From NCBI GenBank assembly GCA_023257955.1, contig JALRAY010000005.1, positions 1-27,985 on the forward strand: 27,985 nt of DNA. Reading direction: 5' to 3'. The DNA comes from Amoebophilaceae bacterium. GTDB taxonomy: Bacteria > Bacteroidota > Bacteroidia > Cytophagales > Amoebophilaceae. The notes beneath the pieces were generated by a model, which saw nothing but the letters and a program-made list of their open reading frames with translations, had not been told where the DNA came from and made no database searches. Below, piece after piece: positions 1 to 7,969 of this stretch; the stretch's first letter is position 1, and each line of letters opens with the position of its first letter. The translations under genes were made by a program, and so were the position numbers.

Positions 1-276
1 TGTGTAGATACCATGATTATACCAAGAGCCTTATTTTGTAAAAGTACCCAAGCGATTATCTTGGAATACAAGTATGCCGAAAGTAAGCAAACATTACAAA
101 AAGAAGCAGAAGAAGGCTTAGCGCAAATAGCAGCAAAGAATTACACAGCCATTATTAAAAAATCAAAGCACGTCAAAAGCGTATTACACCTTGGCATAGC
201 CTTTTATGAAAAAGACGTTGCTGGCGTTCATAAAATAGAGTCAATCAATTCCAAATCGGTGTCGGCGAAACTTTAA
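1..276 (+). pseudogene. 3' remnant of AAA-ATPase-like/PD-(D/E)XK nuclease gene (cut by window edge)
   Basis: The reading frame is open from the first base and runs to a TAA at 274-276. Its product aligns almost residue for residue with the C-terminal 90 residues of the full-length protein encoded at 19684-21576: VDTMI, then FCKSTQAIILEYKYA, then GLAQI and HVKSVL. It therefore carries the catalytic core of a PDDEXK_9-type nuclease domain (Asp in VDTM, Glu and Lys in LEYK). After INSKS, where the intact paralogue stops, the frame runs on for six foreign residues (VSAKL and stop), which marks a recombination junction near position 250. The 5' part lies outside the window, so I cannot say whether the gene is otherwise whole. 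A second fragment of the same family lies at 15949-16084. Confidence 0.75.
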
Positions 277-413
277 ACTTCTTTGTCCCTCTAGCAAAAT
301 ACCTAGGCTTATACGAGGTAGCGGAGAAATTGAAAGCGGTGAGTACGGAGGTGATGGAAAATACAAAGAATTATGGCGTGTCATCAATTAAACCAAATTA
401 CCATTTTGAATAA
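246..413 (+). pseudogene. C-terminal tail of an unrecognised protein, joined to the nuclease remnant
   Basis: A second plus-strand frame, different from the one above, is open from about 234 to a TAA at 411-413. It reads like genuine protein: QIGVGETLNFFVPLAKYLGL, followed by a helical stretch (YEVAEKLKAV) and the ending KPNYHFE. It has no start codon of its own and begins exactly where the nuclease remnant loses homology. I infer it is the 3' end of another gene, brought next to the nuclease fragment by deletion or recombination. I do not recognise the family. An alternative is a chance open frame, but 55 codons of balanced composition argue against this. Confidence 0.4.
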
Positions 414-421
414 CAACATAT

Positions 422-2434
422 TTGAAAAACGACATAATAAATTCTAATAATATGAATAAAAAACTAGTGAATAAACACTTTCATAAACTTGAGTCGATTC
501 CCAATATGCAAAAAGTCAAGATACTAATAGATGTTATGACAACTAAGTCAAATACTTTTAAGGATTTATCTAATTCTTTAATCGTATTTTTAATCTTCTT
601 GAGTCTTATGTGTGGGTGTAGTCCTCGATCCATACCTTCAAATGAGGCGGCCGAACGTGCAACTGTTATACAAAGGGTACGTAATGAAGGAAGAGCATTA
701 GCTGATGTAGCTCCAGCGTTACAAGATGATAAAGAGATAGTATTAGAAGCTTTGGAGCATGATGGTTTAGCATTAGAATTTGCAAGCGGAAGACTCAGAC
801 AAGATGAAGAGGTGGTGAGTGCTGCTGTAAAGCAAAATGGGATGGCGTTACAATTTGCTAACGAAAAAATGAAATGTAATGGTGAAATCGTTGAAAGGGC
901 CATACGCAACAAACCTAGCTCCATACAGTTTGTGAATGAATTTGCTGCTGGGTTTTTATTAAGCCAACCCGGCGGAGAAGCATTGTTTCAATTTACTAAT
1001 GAATCTGTGCAGAATAATGAACTTTTGGTTATGATGGTGTGCAAGAAAAACGGAGAATTATTGCAGCATGCTAGTAATGCATTGCGAGATAATGCAGAAG
1101 TGGTCTTAACGGCAGTGAATGATACTTTTAAGGCATTTCAATATGCAAGTGATAGGTTGAGAGAGGATGAAAATACTATAATAGACGCGGCCATAATAGA
1201 CATTCGCATACTAGAATATGTTGATGAAGAGGTAATACATCGTAGTCCAATACTGAGTTATTTAAACAACAAAAGATTGAGATCACAGTCTATATATTGG
1301 TATAGGGAAGCATTCTTAGAAACGTTTACTGGTTGTTGTTTTACTAGAAATAGGGGTAATGGTGAAGATGAATTATTAGATCATTTACGGCATAATGGCT
1401 TGATACTACAATATGCAAGTGCTGAGTTAAGGAATGACCGAGAAATAGTAGGTGCAGCTGTAATACAAAACGGACGAGCATTGGAACATGCAAGTGCTGA
1501 GTTAAGGAATGACCGAGAAATAGTAAGTGAAGCTGTAAGACAAAACGGATTAGCATTGGAACATGCAAGTGCTGAGTTAAGGAATGACCGAGAAATAGTA
1601 AGTGAAGCTGTAAGACAAAACGGATTAGCATTACAATATGCAAGTGCGGCGTTAAGGAATGACCGAGAAATAGTAAGTGAAGCTGTAAGACAAAATGGAT
1701 TAGCATTAGCATATTCCAGAGTGGTGGGGCATGCGTATAAAGAGATAGCATTAGAAGCTGTAAAGCAAAATGGATTAGCAGCAGAGTACCTGGTTAATTT
1801 TGGTGAGGGGGGAGATATGAAGGAAATCATGTTAGCATCTATAACACAGAATGGACTTGCATTAAAATTTTATATTGATAGAGTGACAGCTCCAGATCTA
1901 ACCGAATCAGAACAAAAAGAAATGATCAATGCAGCTACAGAAAGTTTGACAGATCATATAAGCTTTACAAAATATTTTATAGAAATAGATTATAATAATT
2001 TTTTGAAACCGTTAACAGATAGTAGCGTGCTATGTAAGCAATTTGTAGGGTATGTTTTACAACGTTCCGATAGGCTAGTTCTAGACACTTTAAATTTTAC
2101 TATACAGGATGATGAGAGGAGTATTAGAGACATAGTAGATCGCGTAAGGGGTAGCATAGGATTAATAGGAGGGAGATATCAGGTTTTTAATATAAATGAT
2201 TTTCACTTACAAGATGATGATAATGAATATAGAATTGAACTATCTACTATAGGAGAAATGGAATTAGTAATAAATATAGATAGAAATGCTACTGTAGATG
2301 ATCTAGCTAGGCAGATTGCAGTACAACGCGCAGAATCATACATTTATCTTGTAAATCAAAATGGATATTCTGCTAATCCATTTAATGATGATGGAATAAG
2401 ACCATTACAGGATTTTTTAGACCATTCGTTATGA
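422..2434 (+). CDS. DUF4116-repeat lipoprotein, putative host-interaction protein
   Basis: Long repeat protein of up to 670 aa. The first possible start is TTG at 422; ATG codons at 452 and 506 are alternatives, and an even later one would put the signal peptide right at the N-terminus. A hydrophobic segment (LIVFLIFLSLM, residues 53-63) followed by CGC suggests a lipoprotein signal with lipidation at Cys66. Residues about 85-480 are built from 25-residue helical units of the DUF4116 type (consensus LRNDREIVSEAV-QNGLALQYASA). Four units at residues 332-431 are nearly identical, while the units at 85-270 are diverged. Residues about 610-670 (ELVINIDRNATVDDLARQI, then IYLV, then RPLQDFLD) have the pattern of a ubiquitin-like beta-grasp fold; that is inference from pattern only. 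DUF4116 is known mainly from intracellular bacteria and algae. Function unknown; a surface or secreted role is inferred. Confidence 0.8.
   Translation: MKNDIINSNNMNKKLVNKHFHKLESIPNMQKVKILIDVMTTKSNTFKDLSNSLIVFLIFLSLMCGCSPRSIPSNEAAERATVIQRVRNEGRALADVAPALQDDKEIVLEALEHDGLALEFASGRLRQDEEVVSAAVKQNGMALQFANEKMKCNGEIVERAIRNKPSSIQFVNEFAAGFLLSQPGGEALFQFTNESVQNNELLVMMVCKKNGELLQHASNALRDNAEVVLTAVNDTFKAFQYASDRLREDENTIIDAAIIDIRILEYVDEEVIHRSPILSYLNNKRLRSQSIYWYREAFLETFTGCCFTRNRGNGEDELLDHLRHNGLILQYASAELRNDREIVGAAVIQNGRALEHASAELRNDREIVSEAVRQNGLALEHASAELRNDREIVSEAVRQNGLALQYASAALRNDREIVSEAVRQNGLALAYSRVVGHAYKEIALEAVKQNGLAAEYLVNFGEGGDMKEIMLASITQNGLALKFYIDRVTAPDLTESEQKEMINAATESLTDHISFTKYFIEIDYNNFLKPLTDSSVLCKQFVGYVLQRSDRLVLDTLNFTIQDDERSIRDIVDRVRGSIGLIGGRYQVFNINDFHLQDDDNEYRIELSTIGEMELVINIDRNATVDDLARQIAVQRAESYIYLVNQNGYSANPFNDDGIRPLQDFLDHSL
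1415..1714 (+). repeat. Four tandem 75-bp repeats inside the DUF4116 gene
   Basis: GCAAGTGC(T/G)G(A/C)GTTAAGG recurs at 1415, 1490, 1565 and 1640, exactly 75 bp apart, so each copy encodes one 25-residue DUF4116 unit. Copies two and three are almost base-identical, copy one differs at a few positions and copy four has a short variant (GCGGCG). Homology fades after about 1714. The near-identity at synonymous positions indicates recent amplification or ongoing gene conversion, against the diverged units upstream. Confidence 0.9.
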
Positions 2435-2573
2435 TGGATAGAGTTTAGGCAAATGAATTTATGAACCACCATACAAATGCAAATGGGAAAGTATTACAGT
2501 ACTTATGCTAGATCTGAATTCTTGATCTACTAAAAACCATGTCTACAGTCTACCATATTCATCCAATTTAGAT

Positions 2574-2617
2574 AAGACTATGATGTAAGCATCATTATAT
2601 GCTTGCATTATAGTCTT
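2574..2617. terminator. Long inverted repeat between the DUF4116 gene and sufB
   Basis: Arms AAGACTATGATGTAAGCA (2574-2591) and TGCTTGCATTATAGTCTT (2600-2617) pair over 18 positions with two non-Watson-Crick positions, and an 8-nt loop. It is placed to end transcription from the DUF4116 gene. There is no T-run directly after the stem, so it may be a factor-assisted terminator, a processing signal, or simply a palindromic repeat. Confidence 0.45.
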
Positions 2618-2663
2618 AAAGCCGGATTTAACATTCTTTCTATATACCTAACATATAACATAC

Positions 2664-4109
2664 ATGTCTAAAGACCAAGCCATTCTTGATACCCTCACAA
2701 CAGCTGCTTACCCCTATGGGTTTGAAAGCAATATCCCGGTGGAGCAAGTACCTGTAGGGTTGAATGAAGATATCATCCAATTAATATCAGAGAAGAAGGA
2801 GGAGCCTGCGTGGCTCTTAGACTGGCGCTTGGCAGCATACCGGCATTGGCTAACCATGGAAGAGCCGGATTGGGCCCACATCCAATATATTCCCATCAAA
2901 TACCAAGATATCATTTACTATGCGGCGCCTAAATCTACGCCTAAGTATGCCAGCTTGGAGGAAGTGGATCCCGCGTTGCTGAAGACGTTAAATAGGCTGG
3001 GTATTTCTATTGAAGAGCAAAAGCAACTGACGGGTGTGGCTATGGATATTGTCTTCGATAGCGTGTCTGTAACTACTACTTTTCACGCGAAGCTGAAAGA
3101 ACTCGGTATCTTGTTCTGCTCTTTTAGTGAAGCCGTTCAAAAGTATCCAGAGCTCGTAAAACAATACTTAGGTACCGTCGTTCCTCCACAAGATAATTAT
3201 TTCGCCGCTTTAAATTCCGCCGTCTTTAGTGACGGTTCTTTCTGCTATATCCCCAAGGGTGTACGCTGCCCTATGGAGCTCTCAACCTATTTCAGGATCA
3301 ATGCCAGCAATACTGGTCAGTTTGAACGCACGCTCATCATTGCCGAGGAAGATTCCTATGTGAGTTACTTAGAAGGCTGTACTGCCCCTATGCGCGATGA
3401 GCACCAACTGCATGCGGCCGTCGTGGAAATCTATGCTAATAAAAATGCGGAGGTGAAATACTCCACAGTTCAGAACTGGTATCCAGGTGATGAAGCAGGT
3501 AGGGGAGGGGTTTACAACTTTGTAACCAAGCGTGGTATCTGTGCTGGCGCTCACTCCAAAATATCTTGGACTCAAGTAGAAACTGGCTCTGCGGTCACGT
3601 GGAAGTATCCGAGTTGTATTTTGCTAGGCGATCACTCCGTTGGAGAGTTTTATTCCGTTGCGGTCACAAAAAACAAGCAGCAAGCAGATACGGGGACGAA
3701 AATGATCCACATTGGCGAGCATACTACGAGCCGGATAGTTTCTAAAGGTATTTCAGCAGGACAAGGGCACAACACCTATCGCGGCTTAGTCAAAGTAATC
3801 GGCAAGGCTAAAAAGGCGCGTAATTTTTCGCAATGTGACTCCTTGTTGATAGGTAACGAATGTGGTGCACATACCTTTCCCTACATTGACGTAAAGAACA
3901 GCACCGCGCAAGTGGAGCATGAAGCGACTACCTCAAAAATAGGTGAAGAGCAGCTGTTTTATTGTAACCAAAGGGGAATCAATAATGAACAAGCGATTGC
4001 CTTAATTGTAAATGGCTATTGCAAGGAGGTTCTGAATAAATTGCCGATGGAGTTCTTTGTAGAAGCACAAAAGCTACTAGAGTTGACTTTGGAGGGCAGT
4101 GTAGGGTAG
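2664..4109 (+). CDS. sufB: Fe-S cluster assembly scaffold protein SufB
   Basis: SufB is the scaffold subunit of the cytosolic SufBCD complex, which builds Fe-S clusters from sulfur supplied by SufS and hands them to apoproteins. The 481-residue product is full length for the family. It starts at ATG 2664 and shows the SufB N-terminal helical region (WLLDWRLAAYRHW), the SDGSFCYIPKGVRCPMELS segment and the C-terminal beta-helix. Residues matching the E. coli catalytic Cys405 and Glu434 by spacing are Cys391 (in SQCDSLLIG) and Glu420 (in QVEHEATTSKI), exactly 29 apart in both proteins. The usual partners sufC, sufD and sufS are not next to it: upstream is the DUF4116 gene, and downstream genes run on the other strand. 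The rest of the pathway must lie elsewhere. Confidence 0.97.
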   Translation: MSKDQAILDTLTTAAYPYGFESNIPVEQVPVGLNEDIIQLISEKKEEPAWLLDWRLAAYRHWLTMEEPDWAHIQYIPIKYQDIIYYAAPKSTPKYASLEEVDPALLKTLNRLGISIEEQKQLTGVAMDIVFDSVSVTTTFHAKLKELGILFCSFSEAVQKYPELVKQYLGTVVPPQDNYFAALNSAVFSDGSFCYIPKGVRCPMELSTYFRINASNTGQFERTLIIAEEDSYVSYLEGCTAPMRDEHQLHAAVVEIYANKNAEVKYSTVQNWYPGDEAGRGGVYNFVTKRGICAGAHSKISWTQVETGSAVTWKYPSCILLGDHSVGEFYSVAVTKNKQQADTGTKMIHIGEHTTSRIVSKGISAGQGHNTYRGLVKVIGKAKKARNFSQCDSLLIGNECGAHTFPYIDVKNSTAQVEHEATTSKIGEEQLFYCNQRGINNEQAIALIVNGYCKEVLNKLPMEFFVEAQKLLELTLEGSVG

Positions 4110-4214
4110 GGGCTTGTGCAAGCAAACAGTCACCGGCATGATCACAATGCCCTTGCCATATTATATCCCACGATTGATTACATCTTTAGCATGTAATTAT
4201 CACCGCTAGCACTG

Positions 4215-4233
4215 ATGCCTATCCGCTAGGCAT
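4215..4233. terminator. Short hairpin between sufB and the convergent beta-barrel gene
   Basis: ATGCCTA-TCCGC-TAGGCAT forms a perfect 7-bp stem with a 5-nt loop. It is followed on the plus strand, 8 nt later, by a T-rich run (ATTTTTTCTCC). It overlaps the last codons and stop of the minus-strand gene at 4226-4942. It could serve sufB; the gap before the T-run makes this uncertain. Confidence 0.35.
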
Positions 4234-4942
4234 GATCATCATTTTTTCTCCAAATATTGAAAATAGCGTTGTATAAGCTCAAAAAGTCAATCCCTACATA
4301 AAAATTAACGCCAATTAAATGAAATGAGAATTCATTGATCTTTGTAGGTAAATAATCAATACTACTAGAGATACTAAATATCTCACCCACCATATATCTA
4401 ATACCGCATGTTGCGCCTATATTAAACTGGTTAAAAGAGACAATCTTATCATTATTACATCTTCTATTAGGGTAGTAGACATTCATGATAGCATCTGTTA
4501 TAAAAACTACGTTAGGCCCTAGAGAAAGGATTAAACCTTTTTCGTATCCTAATACCCACCATGAAACGGGAATAGACACATTGAGTGAGTTTATCTGATA
4601 ATAAGTTTGTTTGATTTGCGTTTTCAGATGATGTAAATGCGCTGTCTTGATGACCTTTCCATGGAGGTTACCTGTGACTTCAATGCCTAAACTTGTATTC
4701 CATACAAGCAGTTTATTATCAAAATATAAGAGAAAAGGGTAGTGGTCAGTTCCGTAGCCTTGTTGCTTGACAGCTGCATCCTTCTTAGTTACAGAAAACC
4801 CTGCTTTATACCCAAACTTTATCCCTAACTCTGTTCGGTTAACTTTTGATGGTTGATATGGAGACGCATCTACTGCTTTGGTAGTTACAAAGTTGACAGC
4901 AACAAGCACGGTGACTAAAAGTAAAATGTTTCTAAGCATCAT
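4226..4942 (-). CDS. Small outer-membrane beta-barrel protein
   Basis: 238 residues with a clear Sec signal peptide: RNILLLVTVLVAVNFVTTKA, with cleavage probably near residues 22-26. The mature part is made of short alternating beta-strand segments typical of the Bacteroidota OMP_b-brl_2 family. Examples are ELGIKFGYKAGFSV at the N-terminus, NSLNVSIPVSWWVLG mid-protein, and FNIGATCGIRYMVG and SFHLIGVNFYVGIDFL near the C-terminus; the IP-[LV] strand after YYQINSLNVS is characteristic. The barrel is followed by a short tail ending NDDHA. It is the last gene of a minus-strand run, 20 bp after ftsX, and may share its transcript. No substrate or specific role can be read from the sequence. Confidence 0.75.
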   Translation of the reverse strand: MMLRNILLLVTVLVAVNFVTTKAVDASPYQPSKVNRTELGIKFGYKAGFSVTKKDAAVKQQGYGTDHYPFLLYFDNKLLVWNTSLGIEVTGNLHGKVIKTAHLHHLKTQIKQTYYQINSLNVSIPVSWWVLGYEKGLILSLGPNVVFITDAIMNVYYPNRRCNNDKIVSFNQFNIGATCGIRYMVGEIFSISSSIDYLPTKINEFSFHLIGVNFYVGIDFLSLYNAIFNIWRKNDDHA

Positions 4943-4962
4943 ATATAATATTCAAAATAAGG

Positions 4963-5856
4963 TTAATATAAATTATCAAACGACAGGTACAAATATTTAT
5001 TCACGGCTTTGTACGTACCGAACCAGGTAATGCAAGCGCCTAATAGGGGCGTGCATCCTAAAACCATCAAAATTTTGATAGGTTCTTGTAATATAGGTAA
5101 AGCTTTGACTTTTAAGTTGGCATAGTGTAATAAAGCAACCAATACTACATCTGCCATAGTTCCCGCCAATAGACCAATCATCACAGCGCGTAATAGAAAT
5201 GGGAAACGTATAAAGCTTGCGGTAGCGCCTACTAGGTGCATGCTCTTAATCAAAAACCTTTGGGAGTACATGGCGAGCTTAATGGTGTTATGAATTAAAA
5301 TGATTACGATCCCTAAGAGAATGAACATGATAGCAAGCAGCACGATACTGATCTGTTGCATGTTTTTATGAATGGTTTCTACCATATTTTCTAGGTAGAC
5401 GACTTCAAACACTTCATTTAATTCGGATAGTTCTTTCTTTATATTTTGCAGTATAGCAGCTTCTTGAAAGCGAGGCGATACATAAAAGATATAGCTATCG
5501 CGCAAAGGGTTTTCTTGCAAAATCTCCATAAAATCTTCCCCTGTTTCGTTTATAAAAGCTGCTGCTGCTTCTTCCTTCGAGATGAAGGTTAGTTGTGCAA
5601 TTCCATGTTTCTGCAATACATAGGGTTGCTGATGTAAAAATTGGTCCAACTGAATTTTTTTATCTTCCGTTAGGTTTTTATGCAGAAAGACTTGAAAGGT
5701 TACATTCTCTTGTACGGTTTTAGTAAGCTCCCGTGCATGGATGAGTAACAACCCAAATAAGCCTGTGACTAATAATGCCAGCATGGTACTGAAAATAACA
5801 TTGGCAATAGGGAAACTACCTAGTTTATTAGAACGATGCTTTCTCGTTAATCTCAT
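4963..5856 (-). CDS. ftsX: Cell division protein FtsX
   Basis: FtsX is the membrane subunit of the FtsEX ABC-type complex that couples divisome activity to periplasmic peptidoglycan hydrolases. The 297-residue protein has the family layout: a cytoplasmic N-terminus, TM1 (about residues 18-39), a periplasmic domain (43-165), then TM2 (168-190), TM3 (220-243) and TM4 (262-282). Diagnostic stretches are ISKEEAAAAF and ENPLRDSY in the extracellular domain and SMHLVGATASFIRFPFLLRA before TM3. The start at 5856 lies 28 bp after the LD-carboxypeptidase stop, suggesting one transcript of envelope genes. The partner ATPase FtsE is not in the window. Confidence 0.93.
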   Translation of the reverse strand: MRLTRKHRSNKLGSFPIANVIFSTMLALLVTGLFGLLLIHARELTKTVQENVTFQVFLHKNLTEDKKIQLDQFLHQQPYVLQKHGIAQLTFISKEEAAAAFINETGEDFMEILQENPLRDSYIFYVSPRFQEAAILQNIKKELSELNEVFEVVYLENMVETIHKNMQQISIVLLAIMFILLGIVIILIHNTIKLAMYSQRFLIKSMHLVGATASFIRFPFLLRAVMIGLLAGTMADVVLVALLHYANLKVKALPILQEPIKILMVLGCTPLLGACITWFGTYKAVNKYLYLSFDNLY

Positions 5857-5884
5857 ATGTCATCAAGGTTGCGCTTTTCTATTT

Positions 5885-6901
5885 TTATTCTTGTATATCA
5901 AAAGAGAGGATTGTCTGCTCTTTAGTTACTACTAAATTCCCTTCAGCTCCATGGAAAAAAGCCATATTAGGGGGTTCGTGACTGATGGGCATATGAAACG
6001 CTACGGGATAGGTATATTCGGCTACGTGGTGCAAAATAAGCTCTTCTATGGTTTTGCCAAATGGCATCTCAGGTTTGTCCTGCAGATCTGTTATCCCGCC
6101 TATTACTAGCCCTGCTAAATGTTGTAATTTCCCGGATCTTTTCAGTTGTACCATCAGGCGATCTATGGTGTAGAATTTTTCTCCCACCTCCTCTAAAACC
6201 AGTATTTTCCCTTTGGTATCTACATCCAGCTGTGTGCCTATGTTAGAGCAAATGATAATTAAGTTACCACCTACCACTGGTGCCTTGGCTTCCCCTAGTC
6301 TATTGTTGCTAGTAGGTTCTGCTAAAATGGTTGCCTTTCCTTCGAAAAGTGCTGTTTTTAAGCTAGCAATAGAACTTTTATATGAAGGATCTGGGAAATG
6401 TTTAGGCATTACGCCATGAATAGAAACAGCCCCTATGTGATGTAATTGCAAATGCAGGGTGGTAATGTCGCTAAAACCAATGACCCATTTAGGATGTTGT
6501 AGAAAGTTTGTAAAGTCTAAGTCATCTACAATTCGTGCGCATCCATGCCCGCCTCGCAATGCGAAGATAGCCTTTATGTTAGGGTCATCTAACATTGTTT
6601 GCACATCAGCTAAACGTACTTCTTCTGATCCCGCAAATTGACCATCCTTTGCACCAATCGTATTACCTACCACTACTTCCAAGCCCCAAGCGCGCAATTT
6701 TTGGGTTGTTGCCTCGATGATTGCTTTTTCATTTGGAACCCACCAAGCGGGTGCTACTATGGCAACAACATCATTGGGCTTCAGTAAGCTAGGTGTTATA
6801 GGGAGTGTTTGTTTAGCGTGGGTAATGCTGCTGATCCCTATGGTATGCAGCACTAAAAGGAACAAAAGAATTTTAAGACCAGTTTTCAAGTGTATTGCCA
6901 T
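5885..6901 (-). CDS. Exported LD-carboxypeptidase (peptidase S66 family)
   Basis: S66 serine peptidases cut the L-D bond that releases the terminal D-Ala from muropeptide tetrapeptides during peptidoglycan recycling or remodelling; MccF-type members act on other substrates. The fold is recognised from VVAIVAPAWWVP, FALRGGHGCARI and WVIGFSDITTLH. The likely catalytic triad is Ser144 (GFSDIT), Glu237 (LVLEEVGE) and His308 (MPISHEPP). Length 338 aa, about 30 more than cytosolic members; the extra is an N-terminal signal sequence (LKILLFLLVLHTIGISS, then THA), so the enzyme should work in the periplasm. It sits 12 bp after the CCCH lipoprotein gene and 28 bp before ftsX. MurB elsewhere in the window supports a real peptidoglycan substrate. 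Confidence 0.9.
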   Translation of the reverse strand: MAIHLKTGLKILLFLLVLHTIGISSITHAKQTLPITPSLLKPNDVVAIVAPAWWVPNEKAIIEATTQKLRAWGLEVVVGNTIGAKDGQFAGSEEVRLADVQTMLDDPNIKAIFALRGGHGCARIVDDLDFTNFLQHPKWVIGFSDITTLHLQLHHIGAVSIHGVMPKHFPDPSYKSSIASLKTALFEGKATILAEPTSNNRLGEAKAPVVGGNLIIICSNIGTQLDVDTKGKILVLEEVGEKFYTIDRLMVQLKRSGKLQHLAGLVIGGITDLQDKPEMPFGKTIEELILHHVAEYTYPVAFHMPISHEPPNMAFFHGAEGNLVVTKEQTILSFDIQE

Positions 6902-6913
6902 TTATTTTCCTGA

Positions 6914-7957
6914 TTAATCGTTGCCTGCTTGTTCCCTTAAGAATTCTTCATAAATAGCTTGAATGCGTGCTTGTTCCCTATCAGCTGCTTCATTATCCAG
7001 GACAGGAATTGCAGCTGCACTGCTAGTTGCTCCAGATGATGACGCAGCAGGTTGAGCATACCCTTCTTCTTCTTGTTCTGCTGCTGCAAGCTCCATCAAT
7101 GCTCTATTGTCTTCTTCATCAATGGGTCGTTTCATGTCTTCTTCAGCGCTATTCATCATAGGTCCTTCTATAGCTGTTAGATGCCTTAACCTTTCTATAG
7201 TTGTTAGATGCCTTAACCTCTGAGGTAACCTCTTAGGTTTAGGACATAGGTGACAGAAATTACAATTCAATTGTTTAGAACACAATCCTCCTTGAACAAA
7301 ATGACACGGTCTACATCCAAATGGATGATTAGCACTTCCAGGGTGCTGTTGTTTTAAAAAAGATACTAGGTTTTCTGCTGGACTGGTTACAACAGTAATT
7401 TCAATCTCTTTATCAGATGTATTATTTATTCTATCATCATAACAAAGGACTTGATCGGCTAATACAAACTCAAAGCTTATATCATTGGCTCTAGAAGCAT
7501 CAGACGACCATGTTTTTTTATCATTCTCCCATGGGTGGTAAATATTACCATACTGAAGCGTAGATAAATTTATGCCTTGTATCTCGATACTTAATTTTGC
7601 TAGCAAGCATCCGAAAGTTAAAGCTGGAAATTCTGATGTTCTGATTGCAAGGGTTTCGTTAAAGGCATTATCTGAAAGTTGTCGCATAGTTACAGTAAAA
7701 TCAACCATGGGATCAGCTGCTGCAGCAGCACTAGCATGTTCTGAGGAAACGAAAAGGGGCGCAGATAGATCGTTTTGTGGATATAAACCTTCTTGTGATG
7801 CACGTGATGATTCCTCTGTATCACCTGATATATTAGGTGCTTGAGTAGTATGGTTTTGATGTAAATACGGAGCCTCTTTTGAAGCACAAGAATTAAAAAT
7901 GACTCCTATGATAAAAAAGATAATTATGTTACTAAATCGAATGATGCTTGTTTTCAT
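6914..7957 (-). CDS. Lipoprotein with eukaryote-type CCCH zinc finger
   Basis: 347 residues. An N-terminal hydrophobic segment (IIIFFIIGVIFNSC) with a lipobox places the lipidated cysteine at Cys24, so the mature protein is predicted on the envelope or exported. A linker rich in Ser/Ala/Gln is followed by a beta-rich domain (about 86-192). Then comes a compact Cys-rich motif in which Cys218, Cys226, Cys232 and His236 have the spacing C-x7-C-x5-C-x3-H, the signature of eukaryotic CCCH RNA-binding zinc fingers; Cys215 and Cys238 flank it (CRPC at the start, FCHLCP at the end). A basic stretch and two copies of a nine-residue repeat (RLRHLT-IE) follow, then an acidic, Ala/Glu-rich C-terminus. 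I infer an effector-like protein; the ligand, zinc binding and delivery are unproven. It is 12 bp upstream of the LD-carboxypeptidase gene. Confidence 0.75.
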   Translation of the reverse strand: MKTSIIRFSNIIIFFIIGVIFNSCASKEAPYLHQNHTTQAPNISGDTEESSRASQEGLYPQNDLSAPLFVSSEHASAAAAADPMVDFTVTMRQLSDNAFNETLAIRTSEFPALTFGCLLAKLSIEIQGINLSTLQYGNIYHPWENDKKTWSSDASRANDISFEFVLADQVLCYDDRINNTSDKEIEITVVTSPAENLVSFLKQQHPGSANHPFGCRPCHFVQGGLCSKQLNCNFCHLCPKPKRLPQRLRHLTTIERLRHLTAIEGPMMNSAEEDMKRPIDEEDNRALMELAAAEQEEEGYAQPAASSSGATSSAAAIPVLDNEAADREQARIQAIYEEFLREQAGND

Positions 7958-7969
7958 AATGTTGTAAAC

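Noticed and set aside
1415..1714. CRISPR-like regular spacing
   Set aside because: The repeats are directly adjacent, in frame and translated as DUF4116 units; there are no unique spacers and no cas genes.
1344..1830. Two long minus-strand frames opposite the DUF4116 repeats
   Set aside because: They mirror the 75-bp tandem repeat, so their length and internal repetition are by-products of the sense-strand repeat; no start context or homology.
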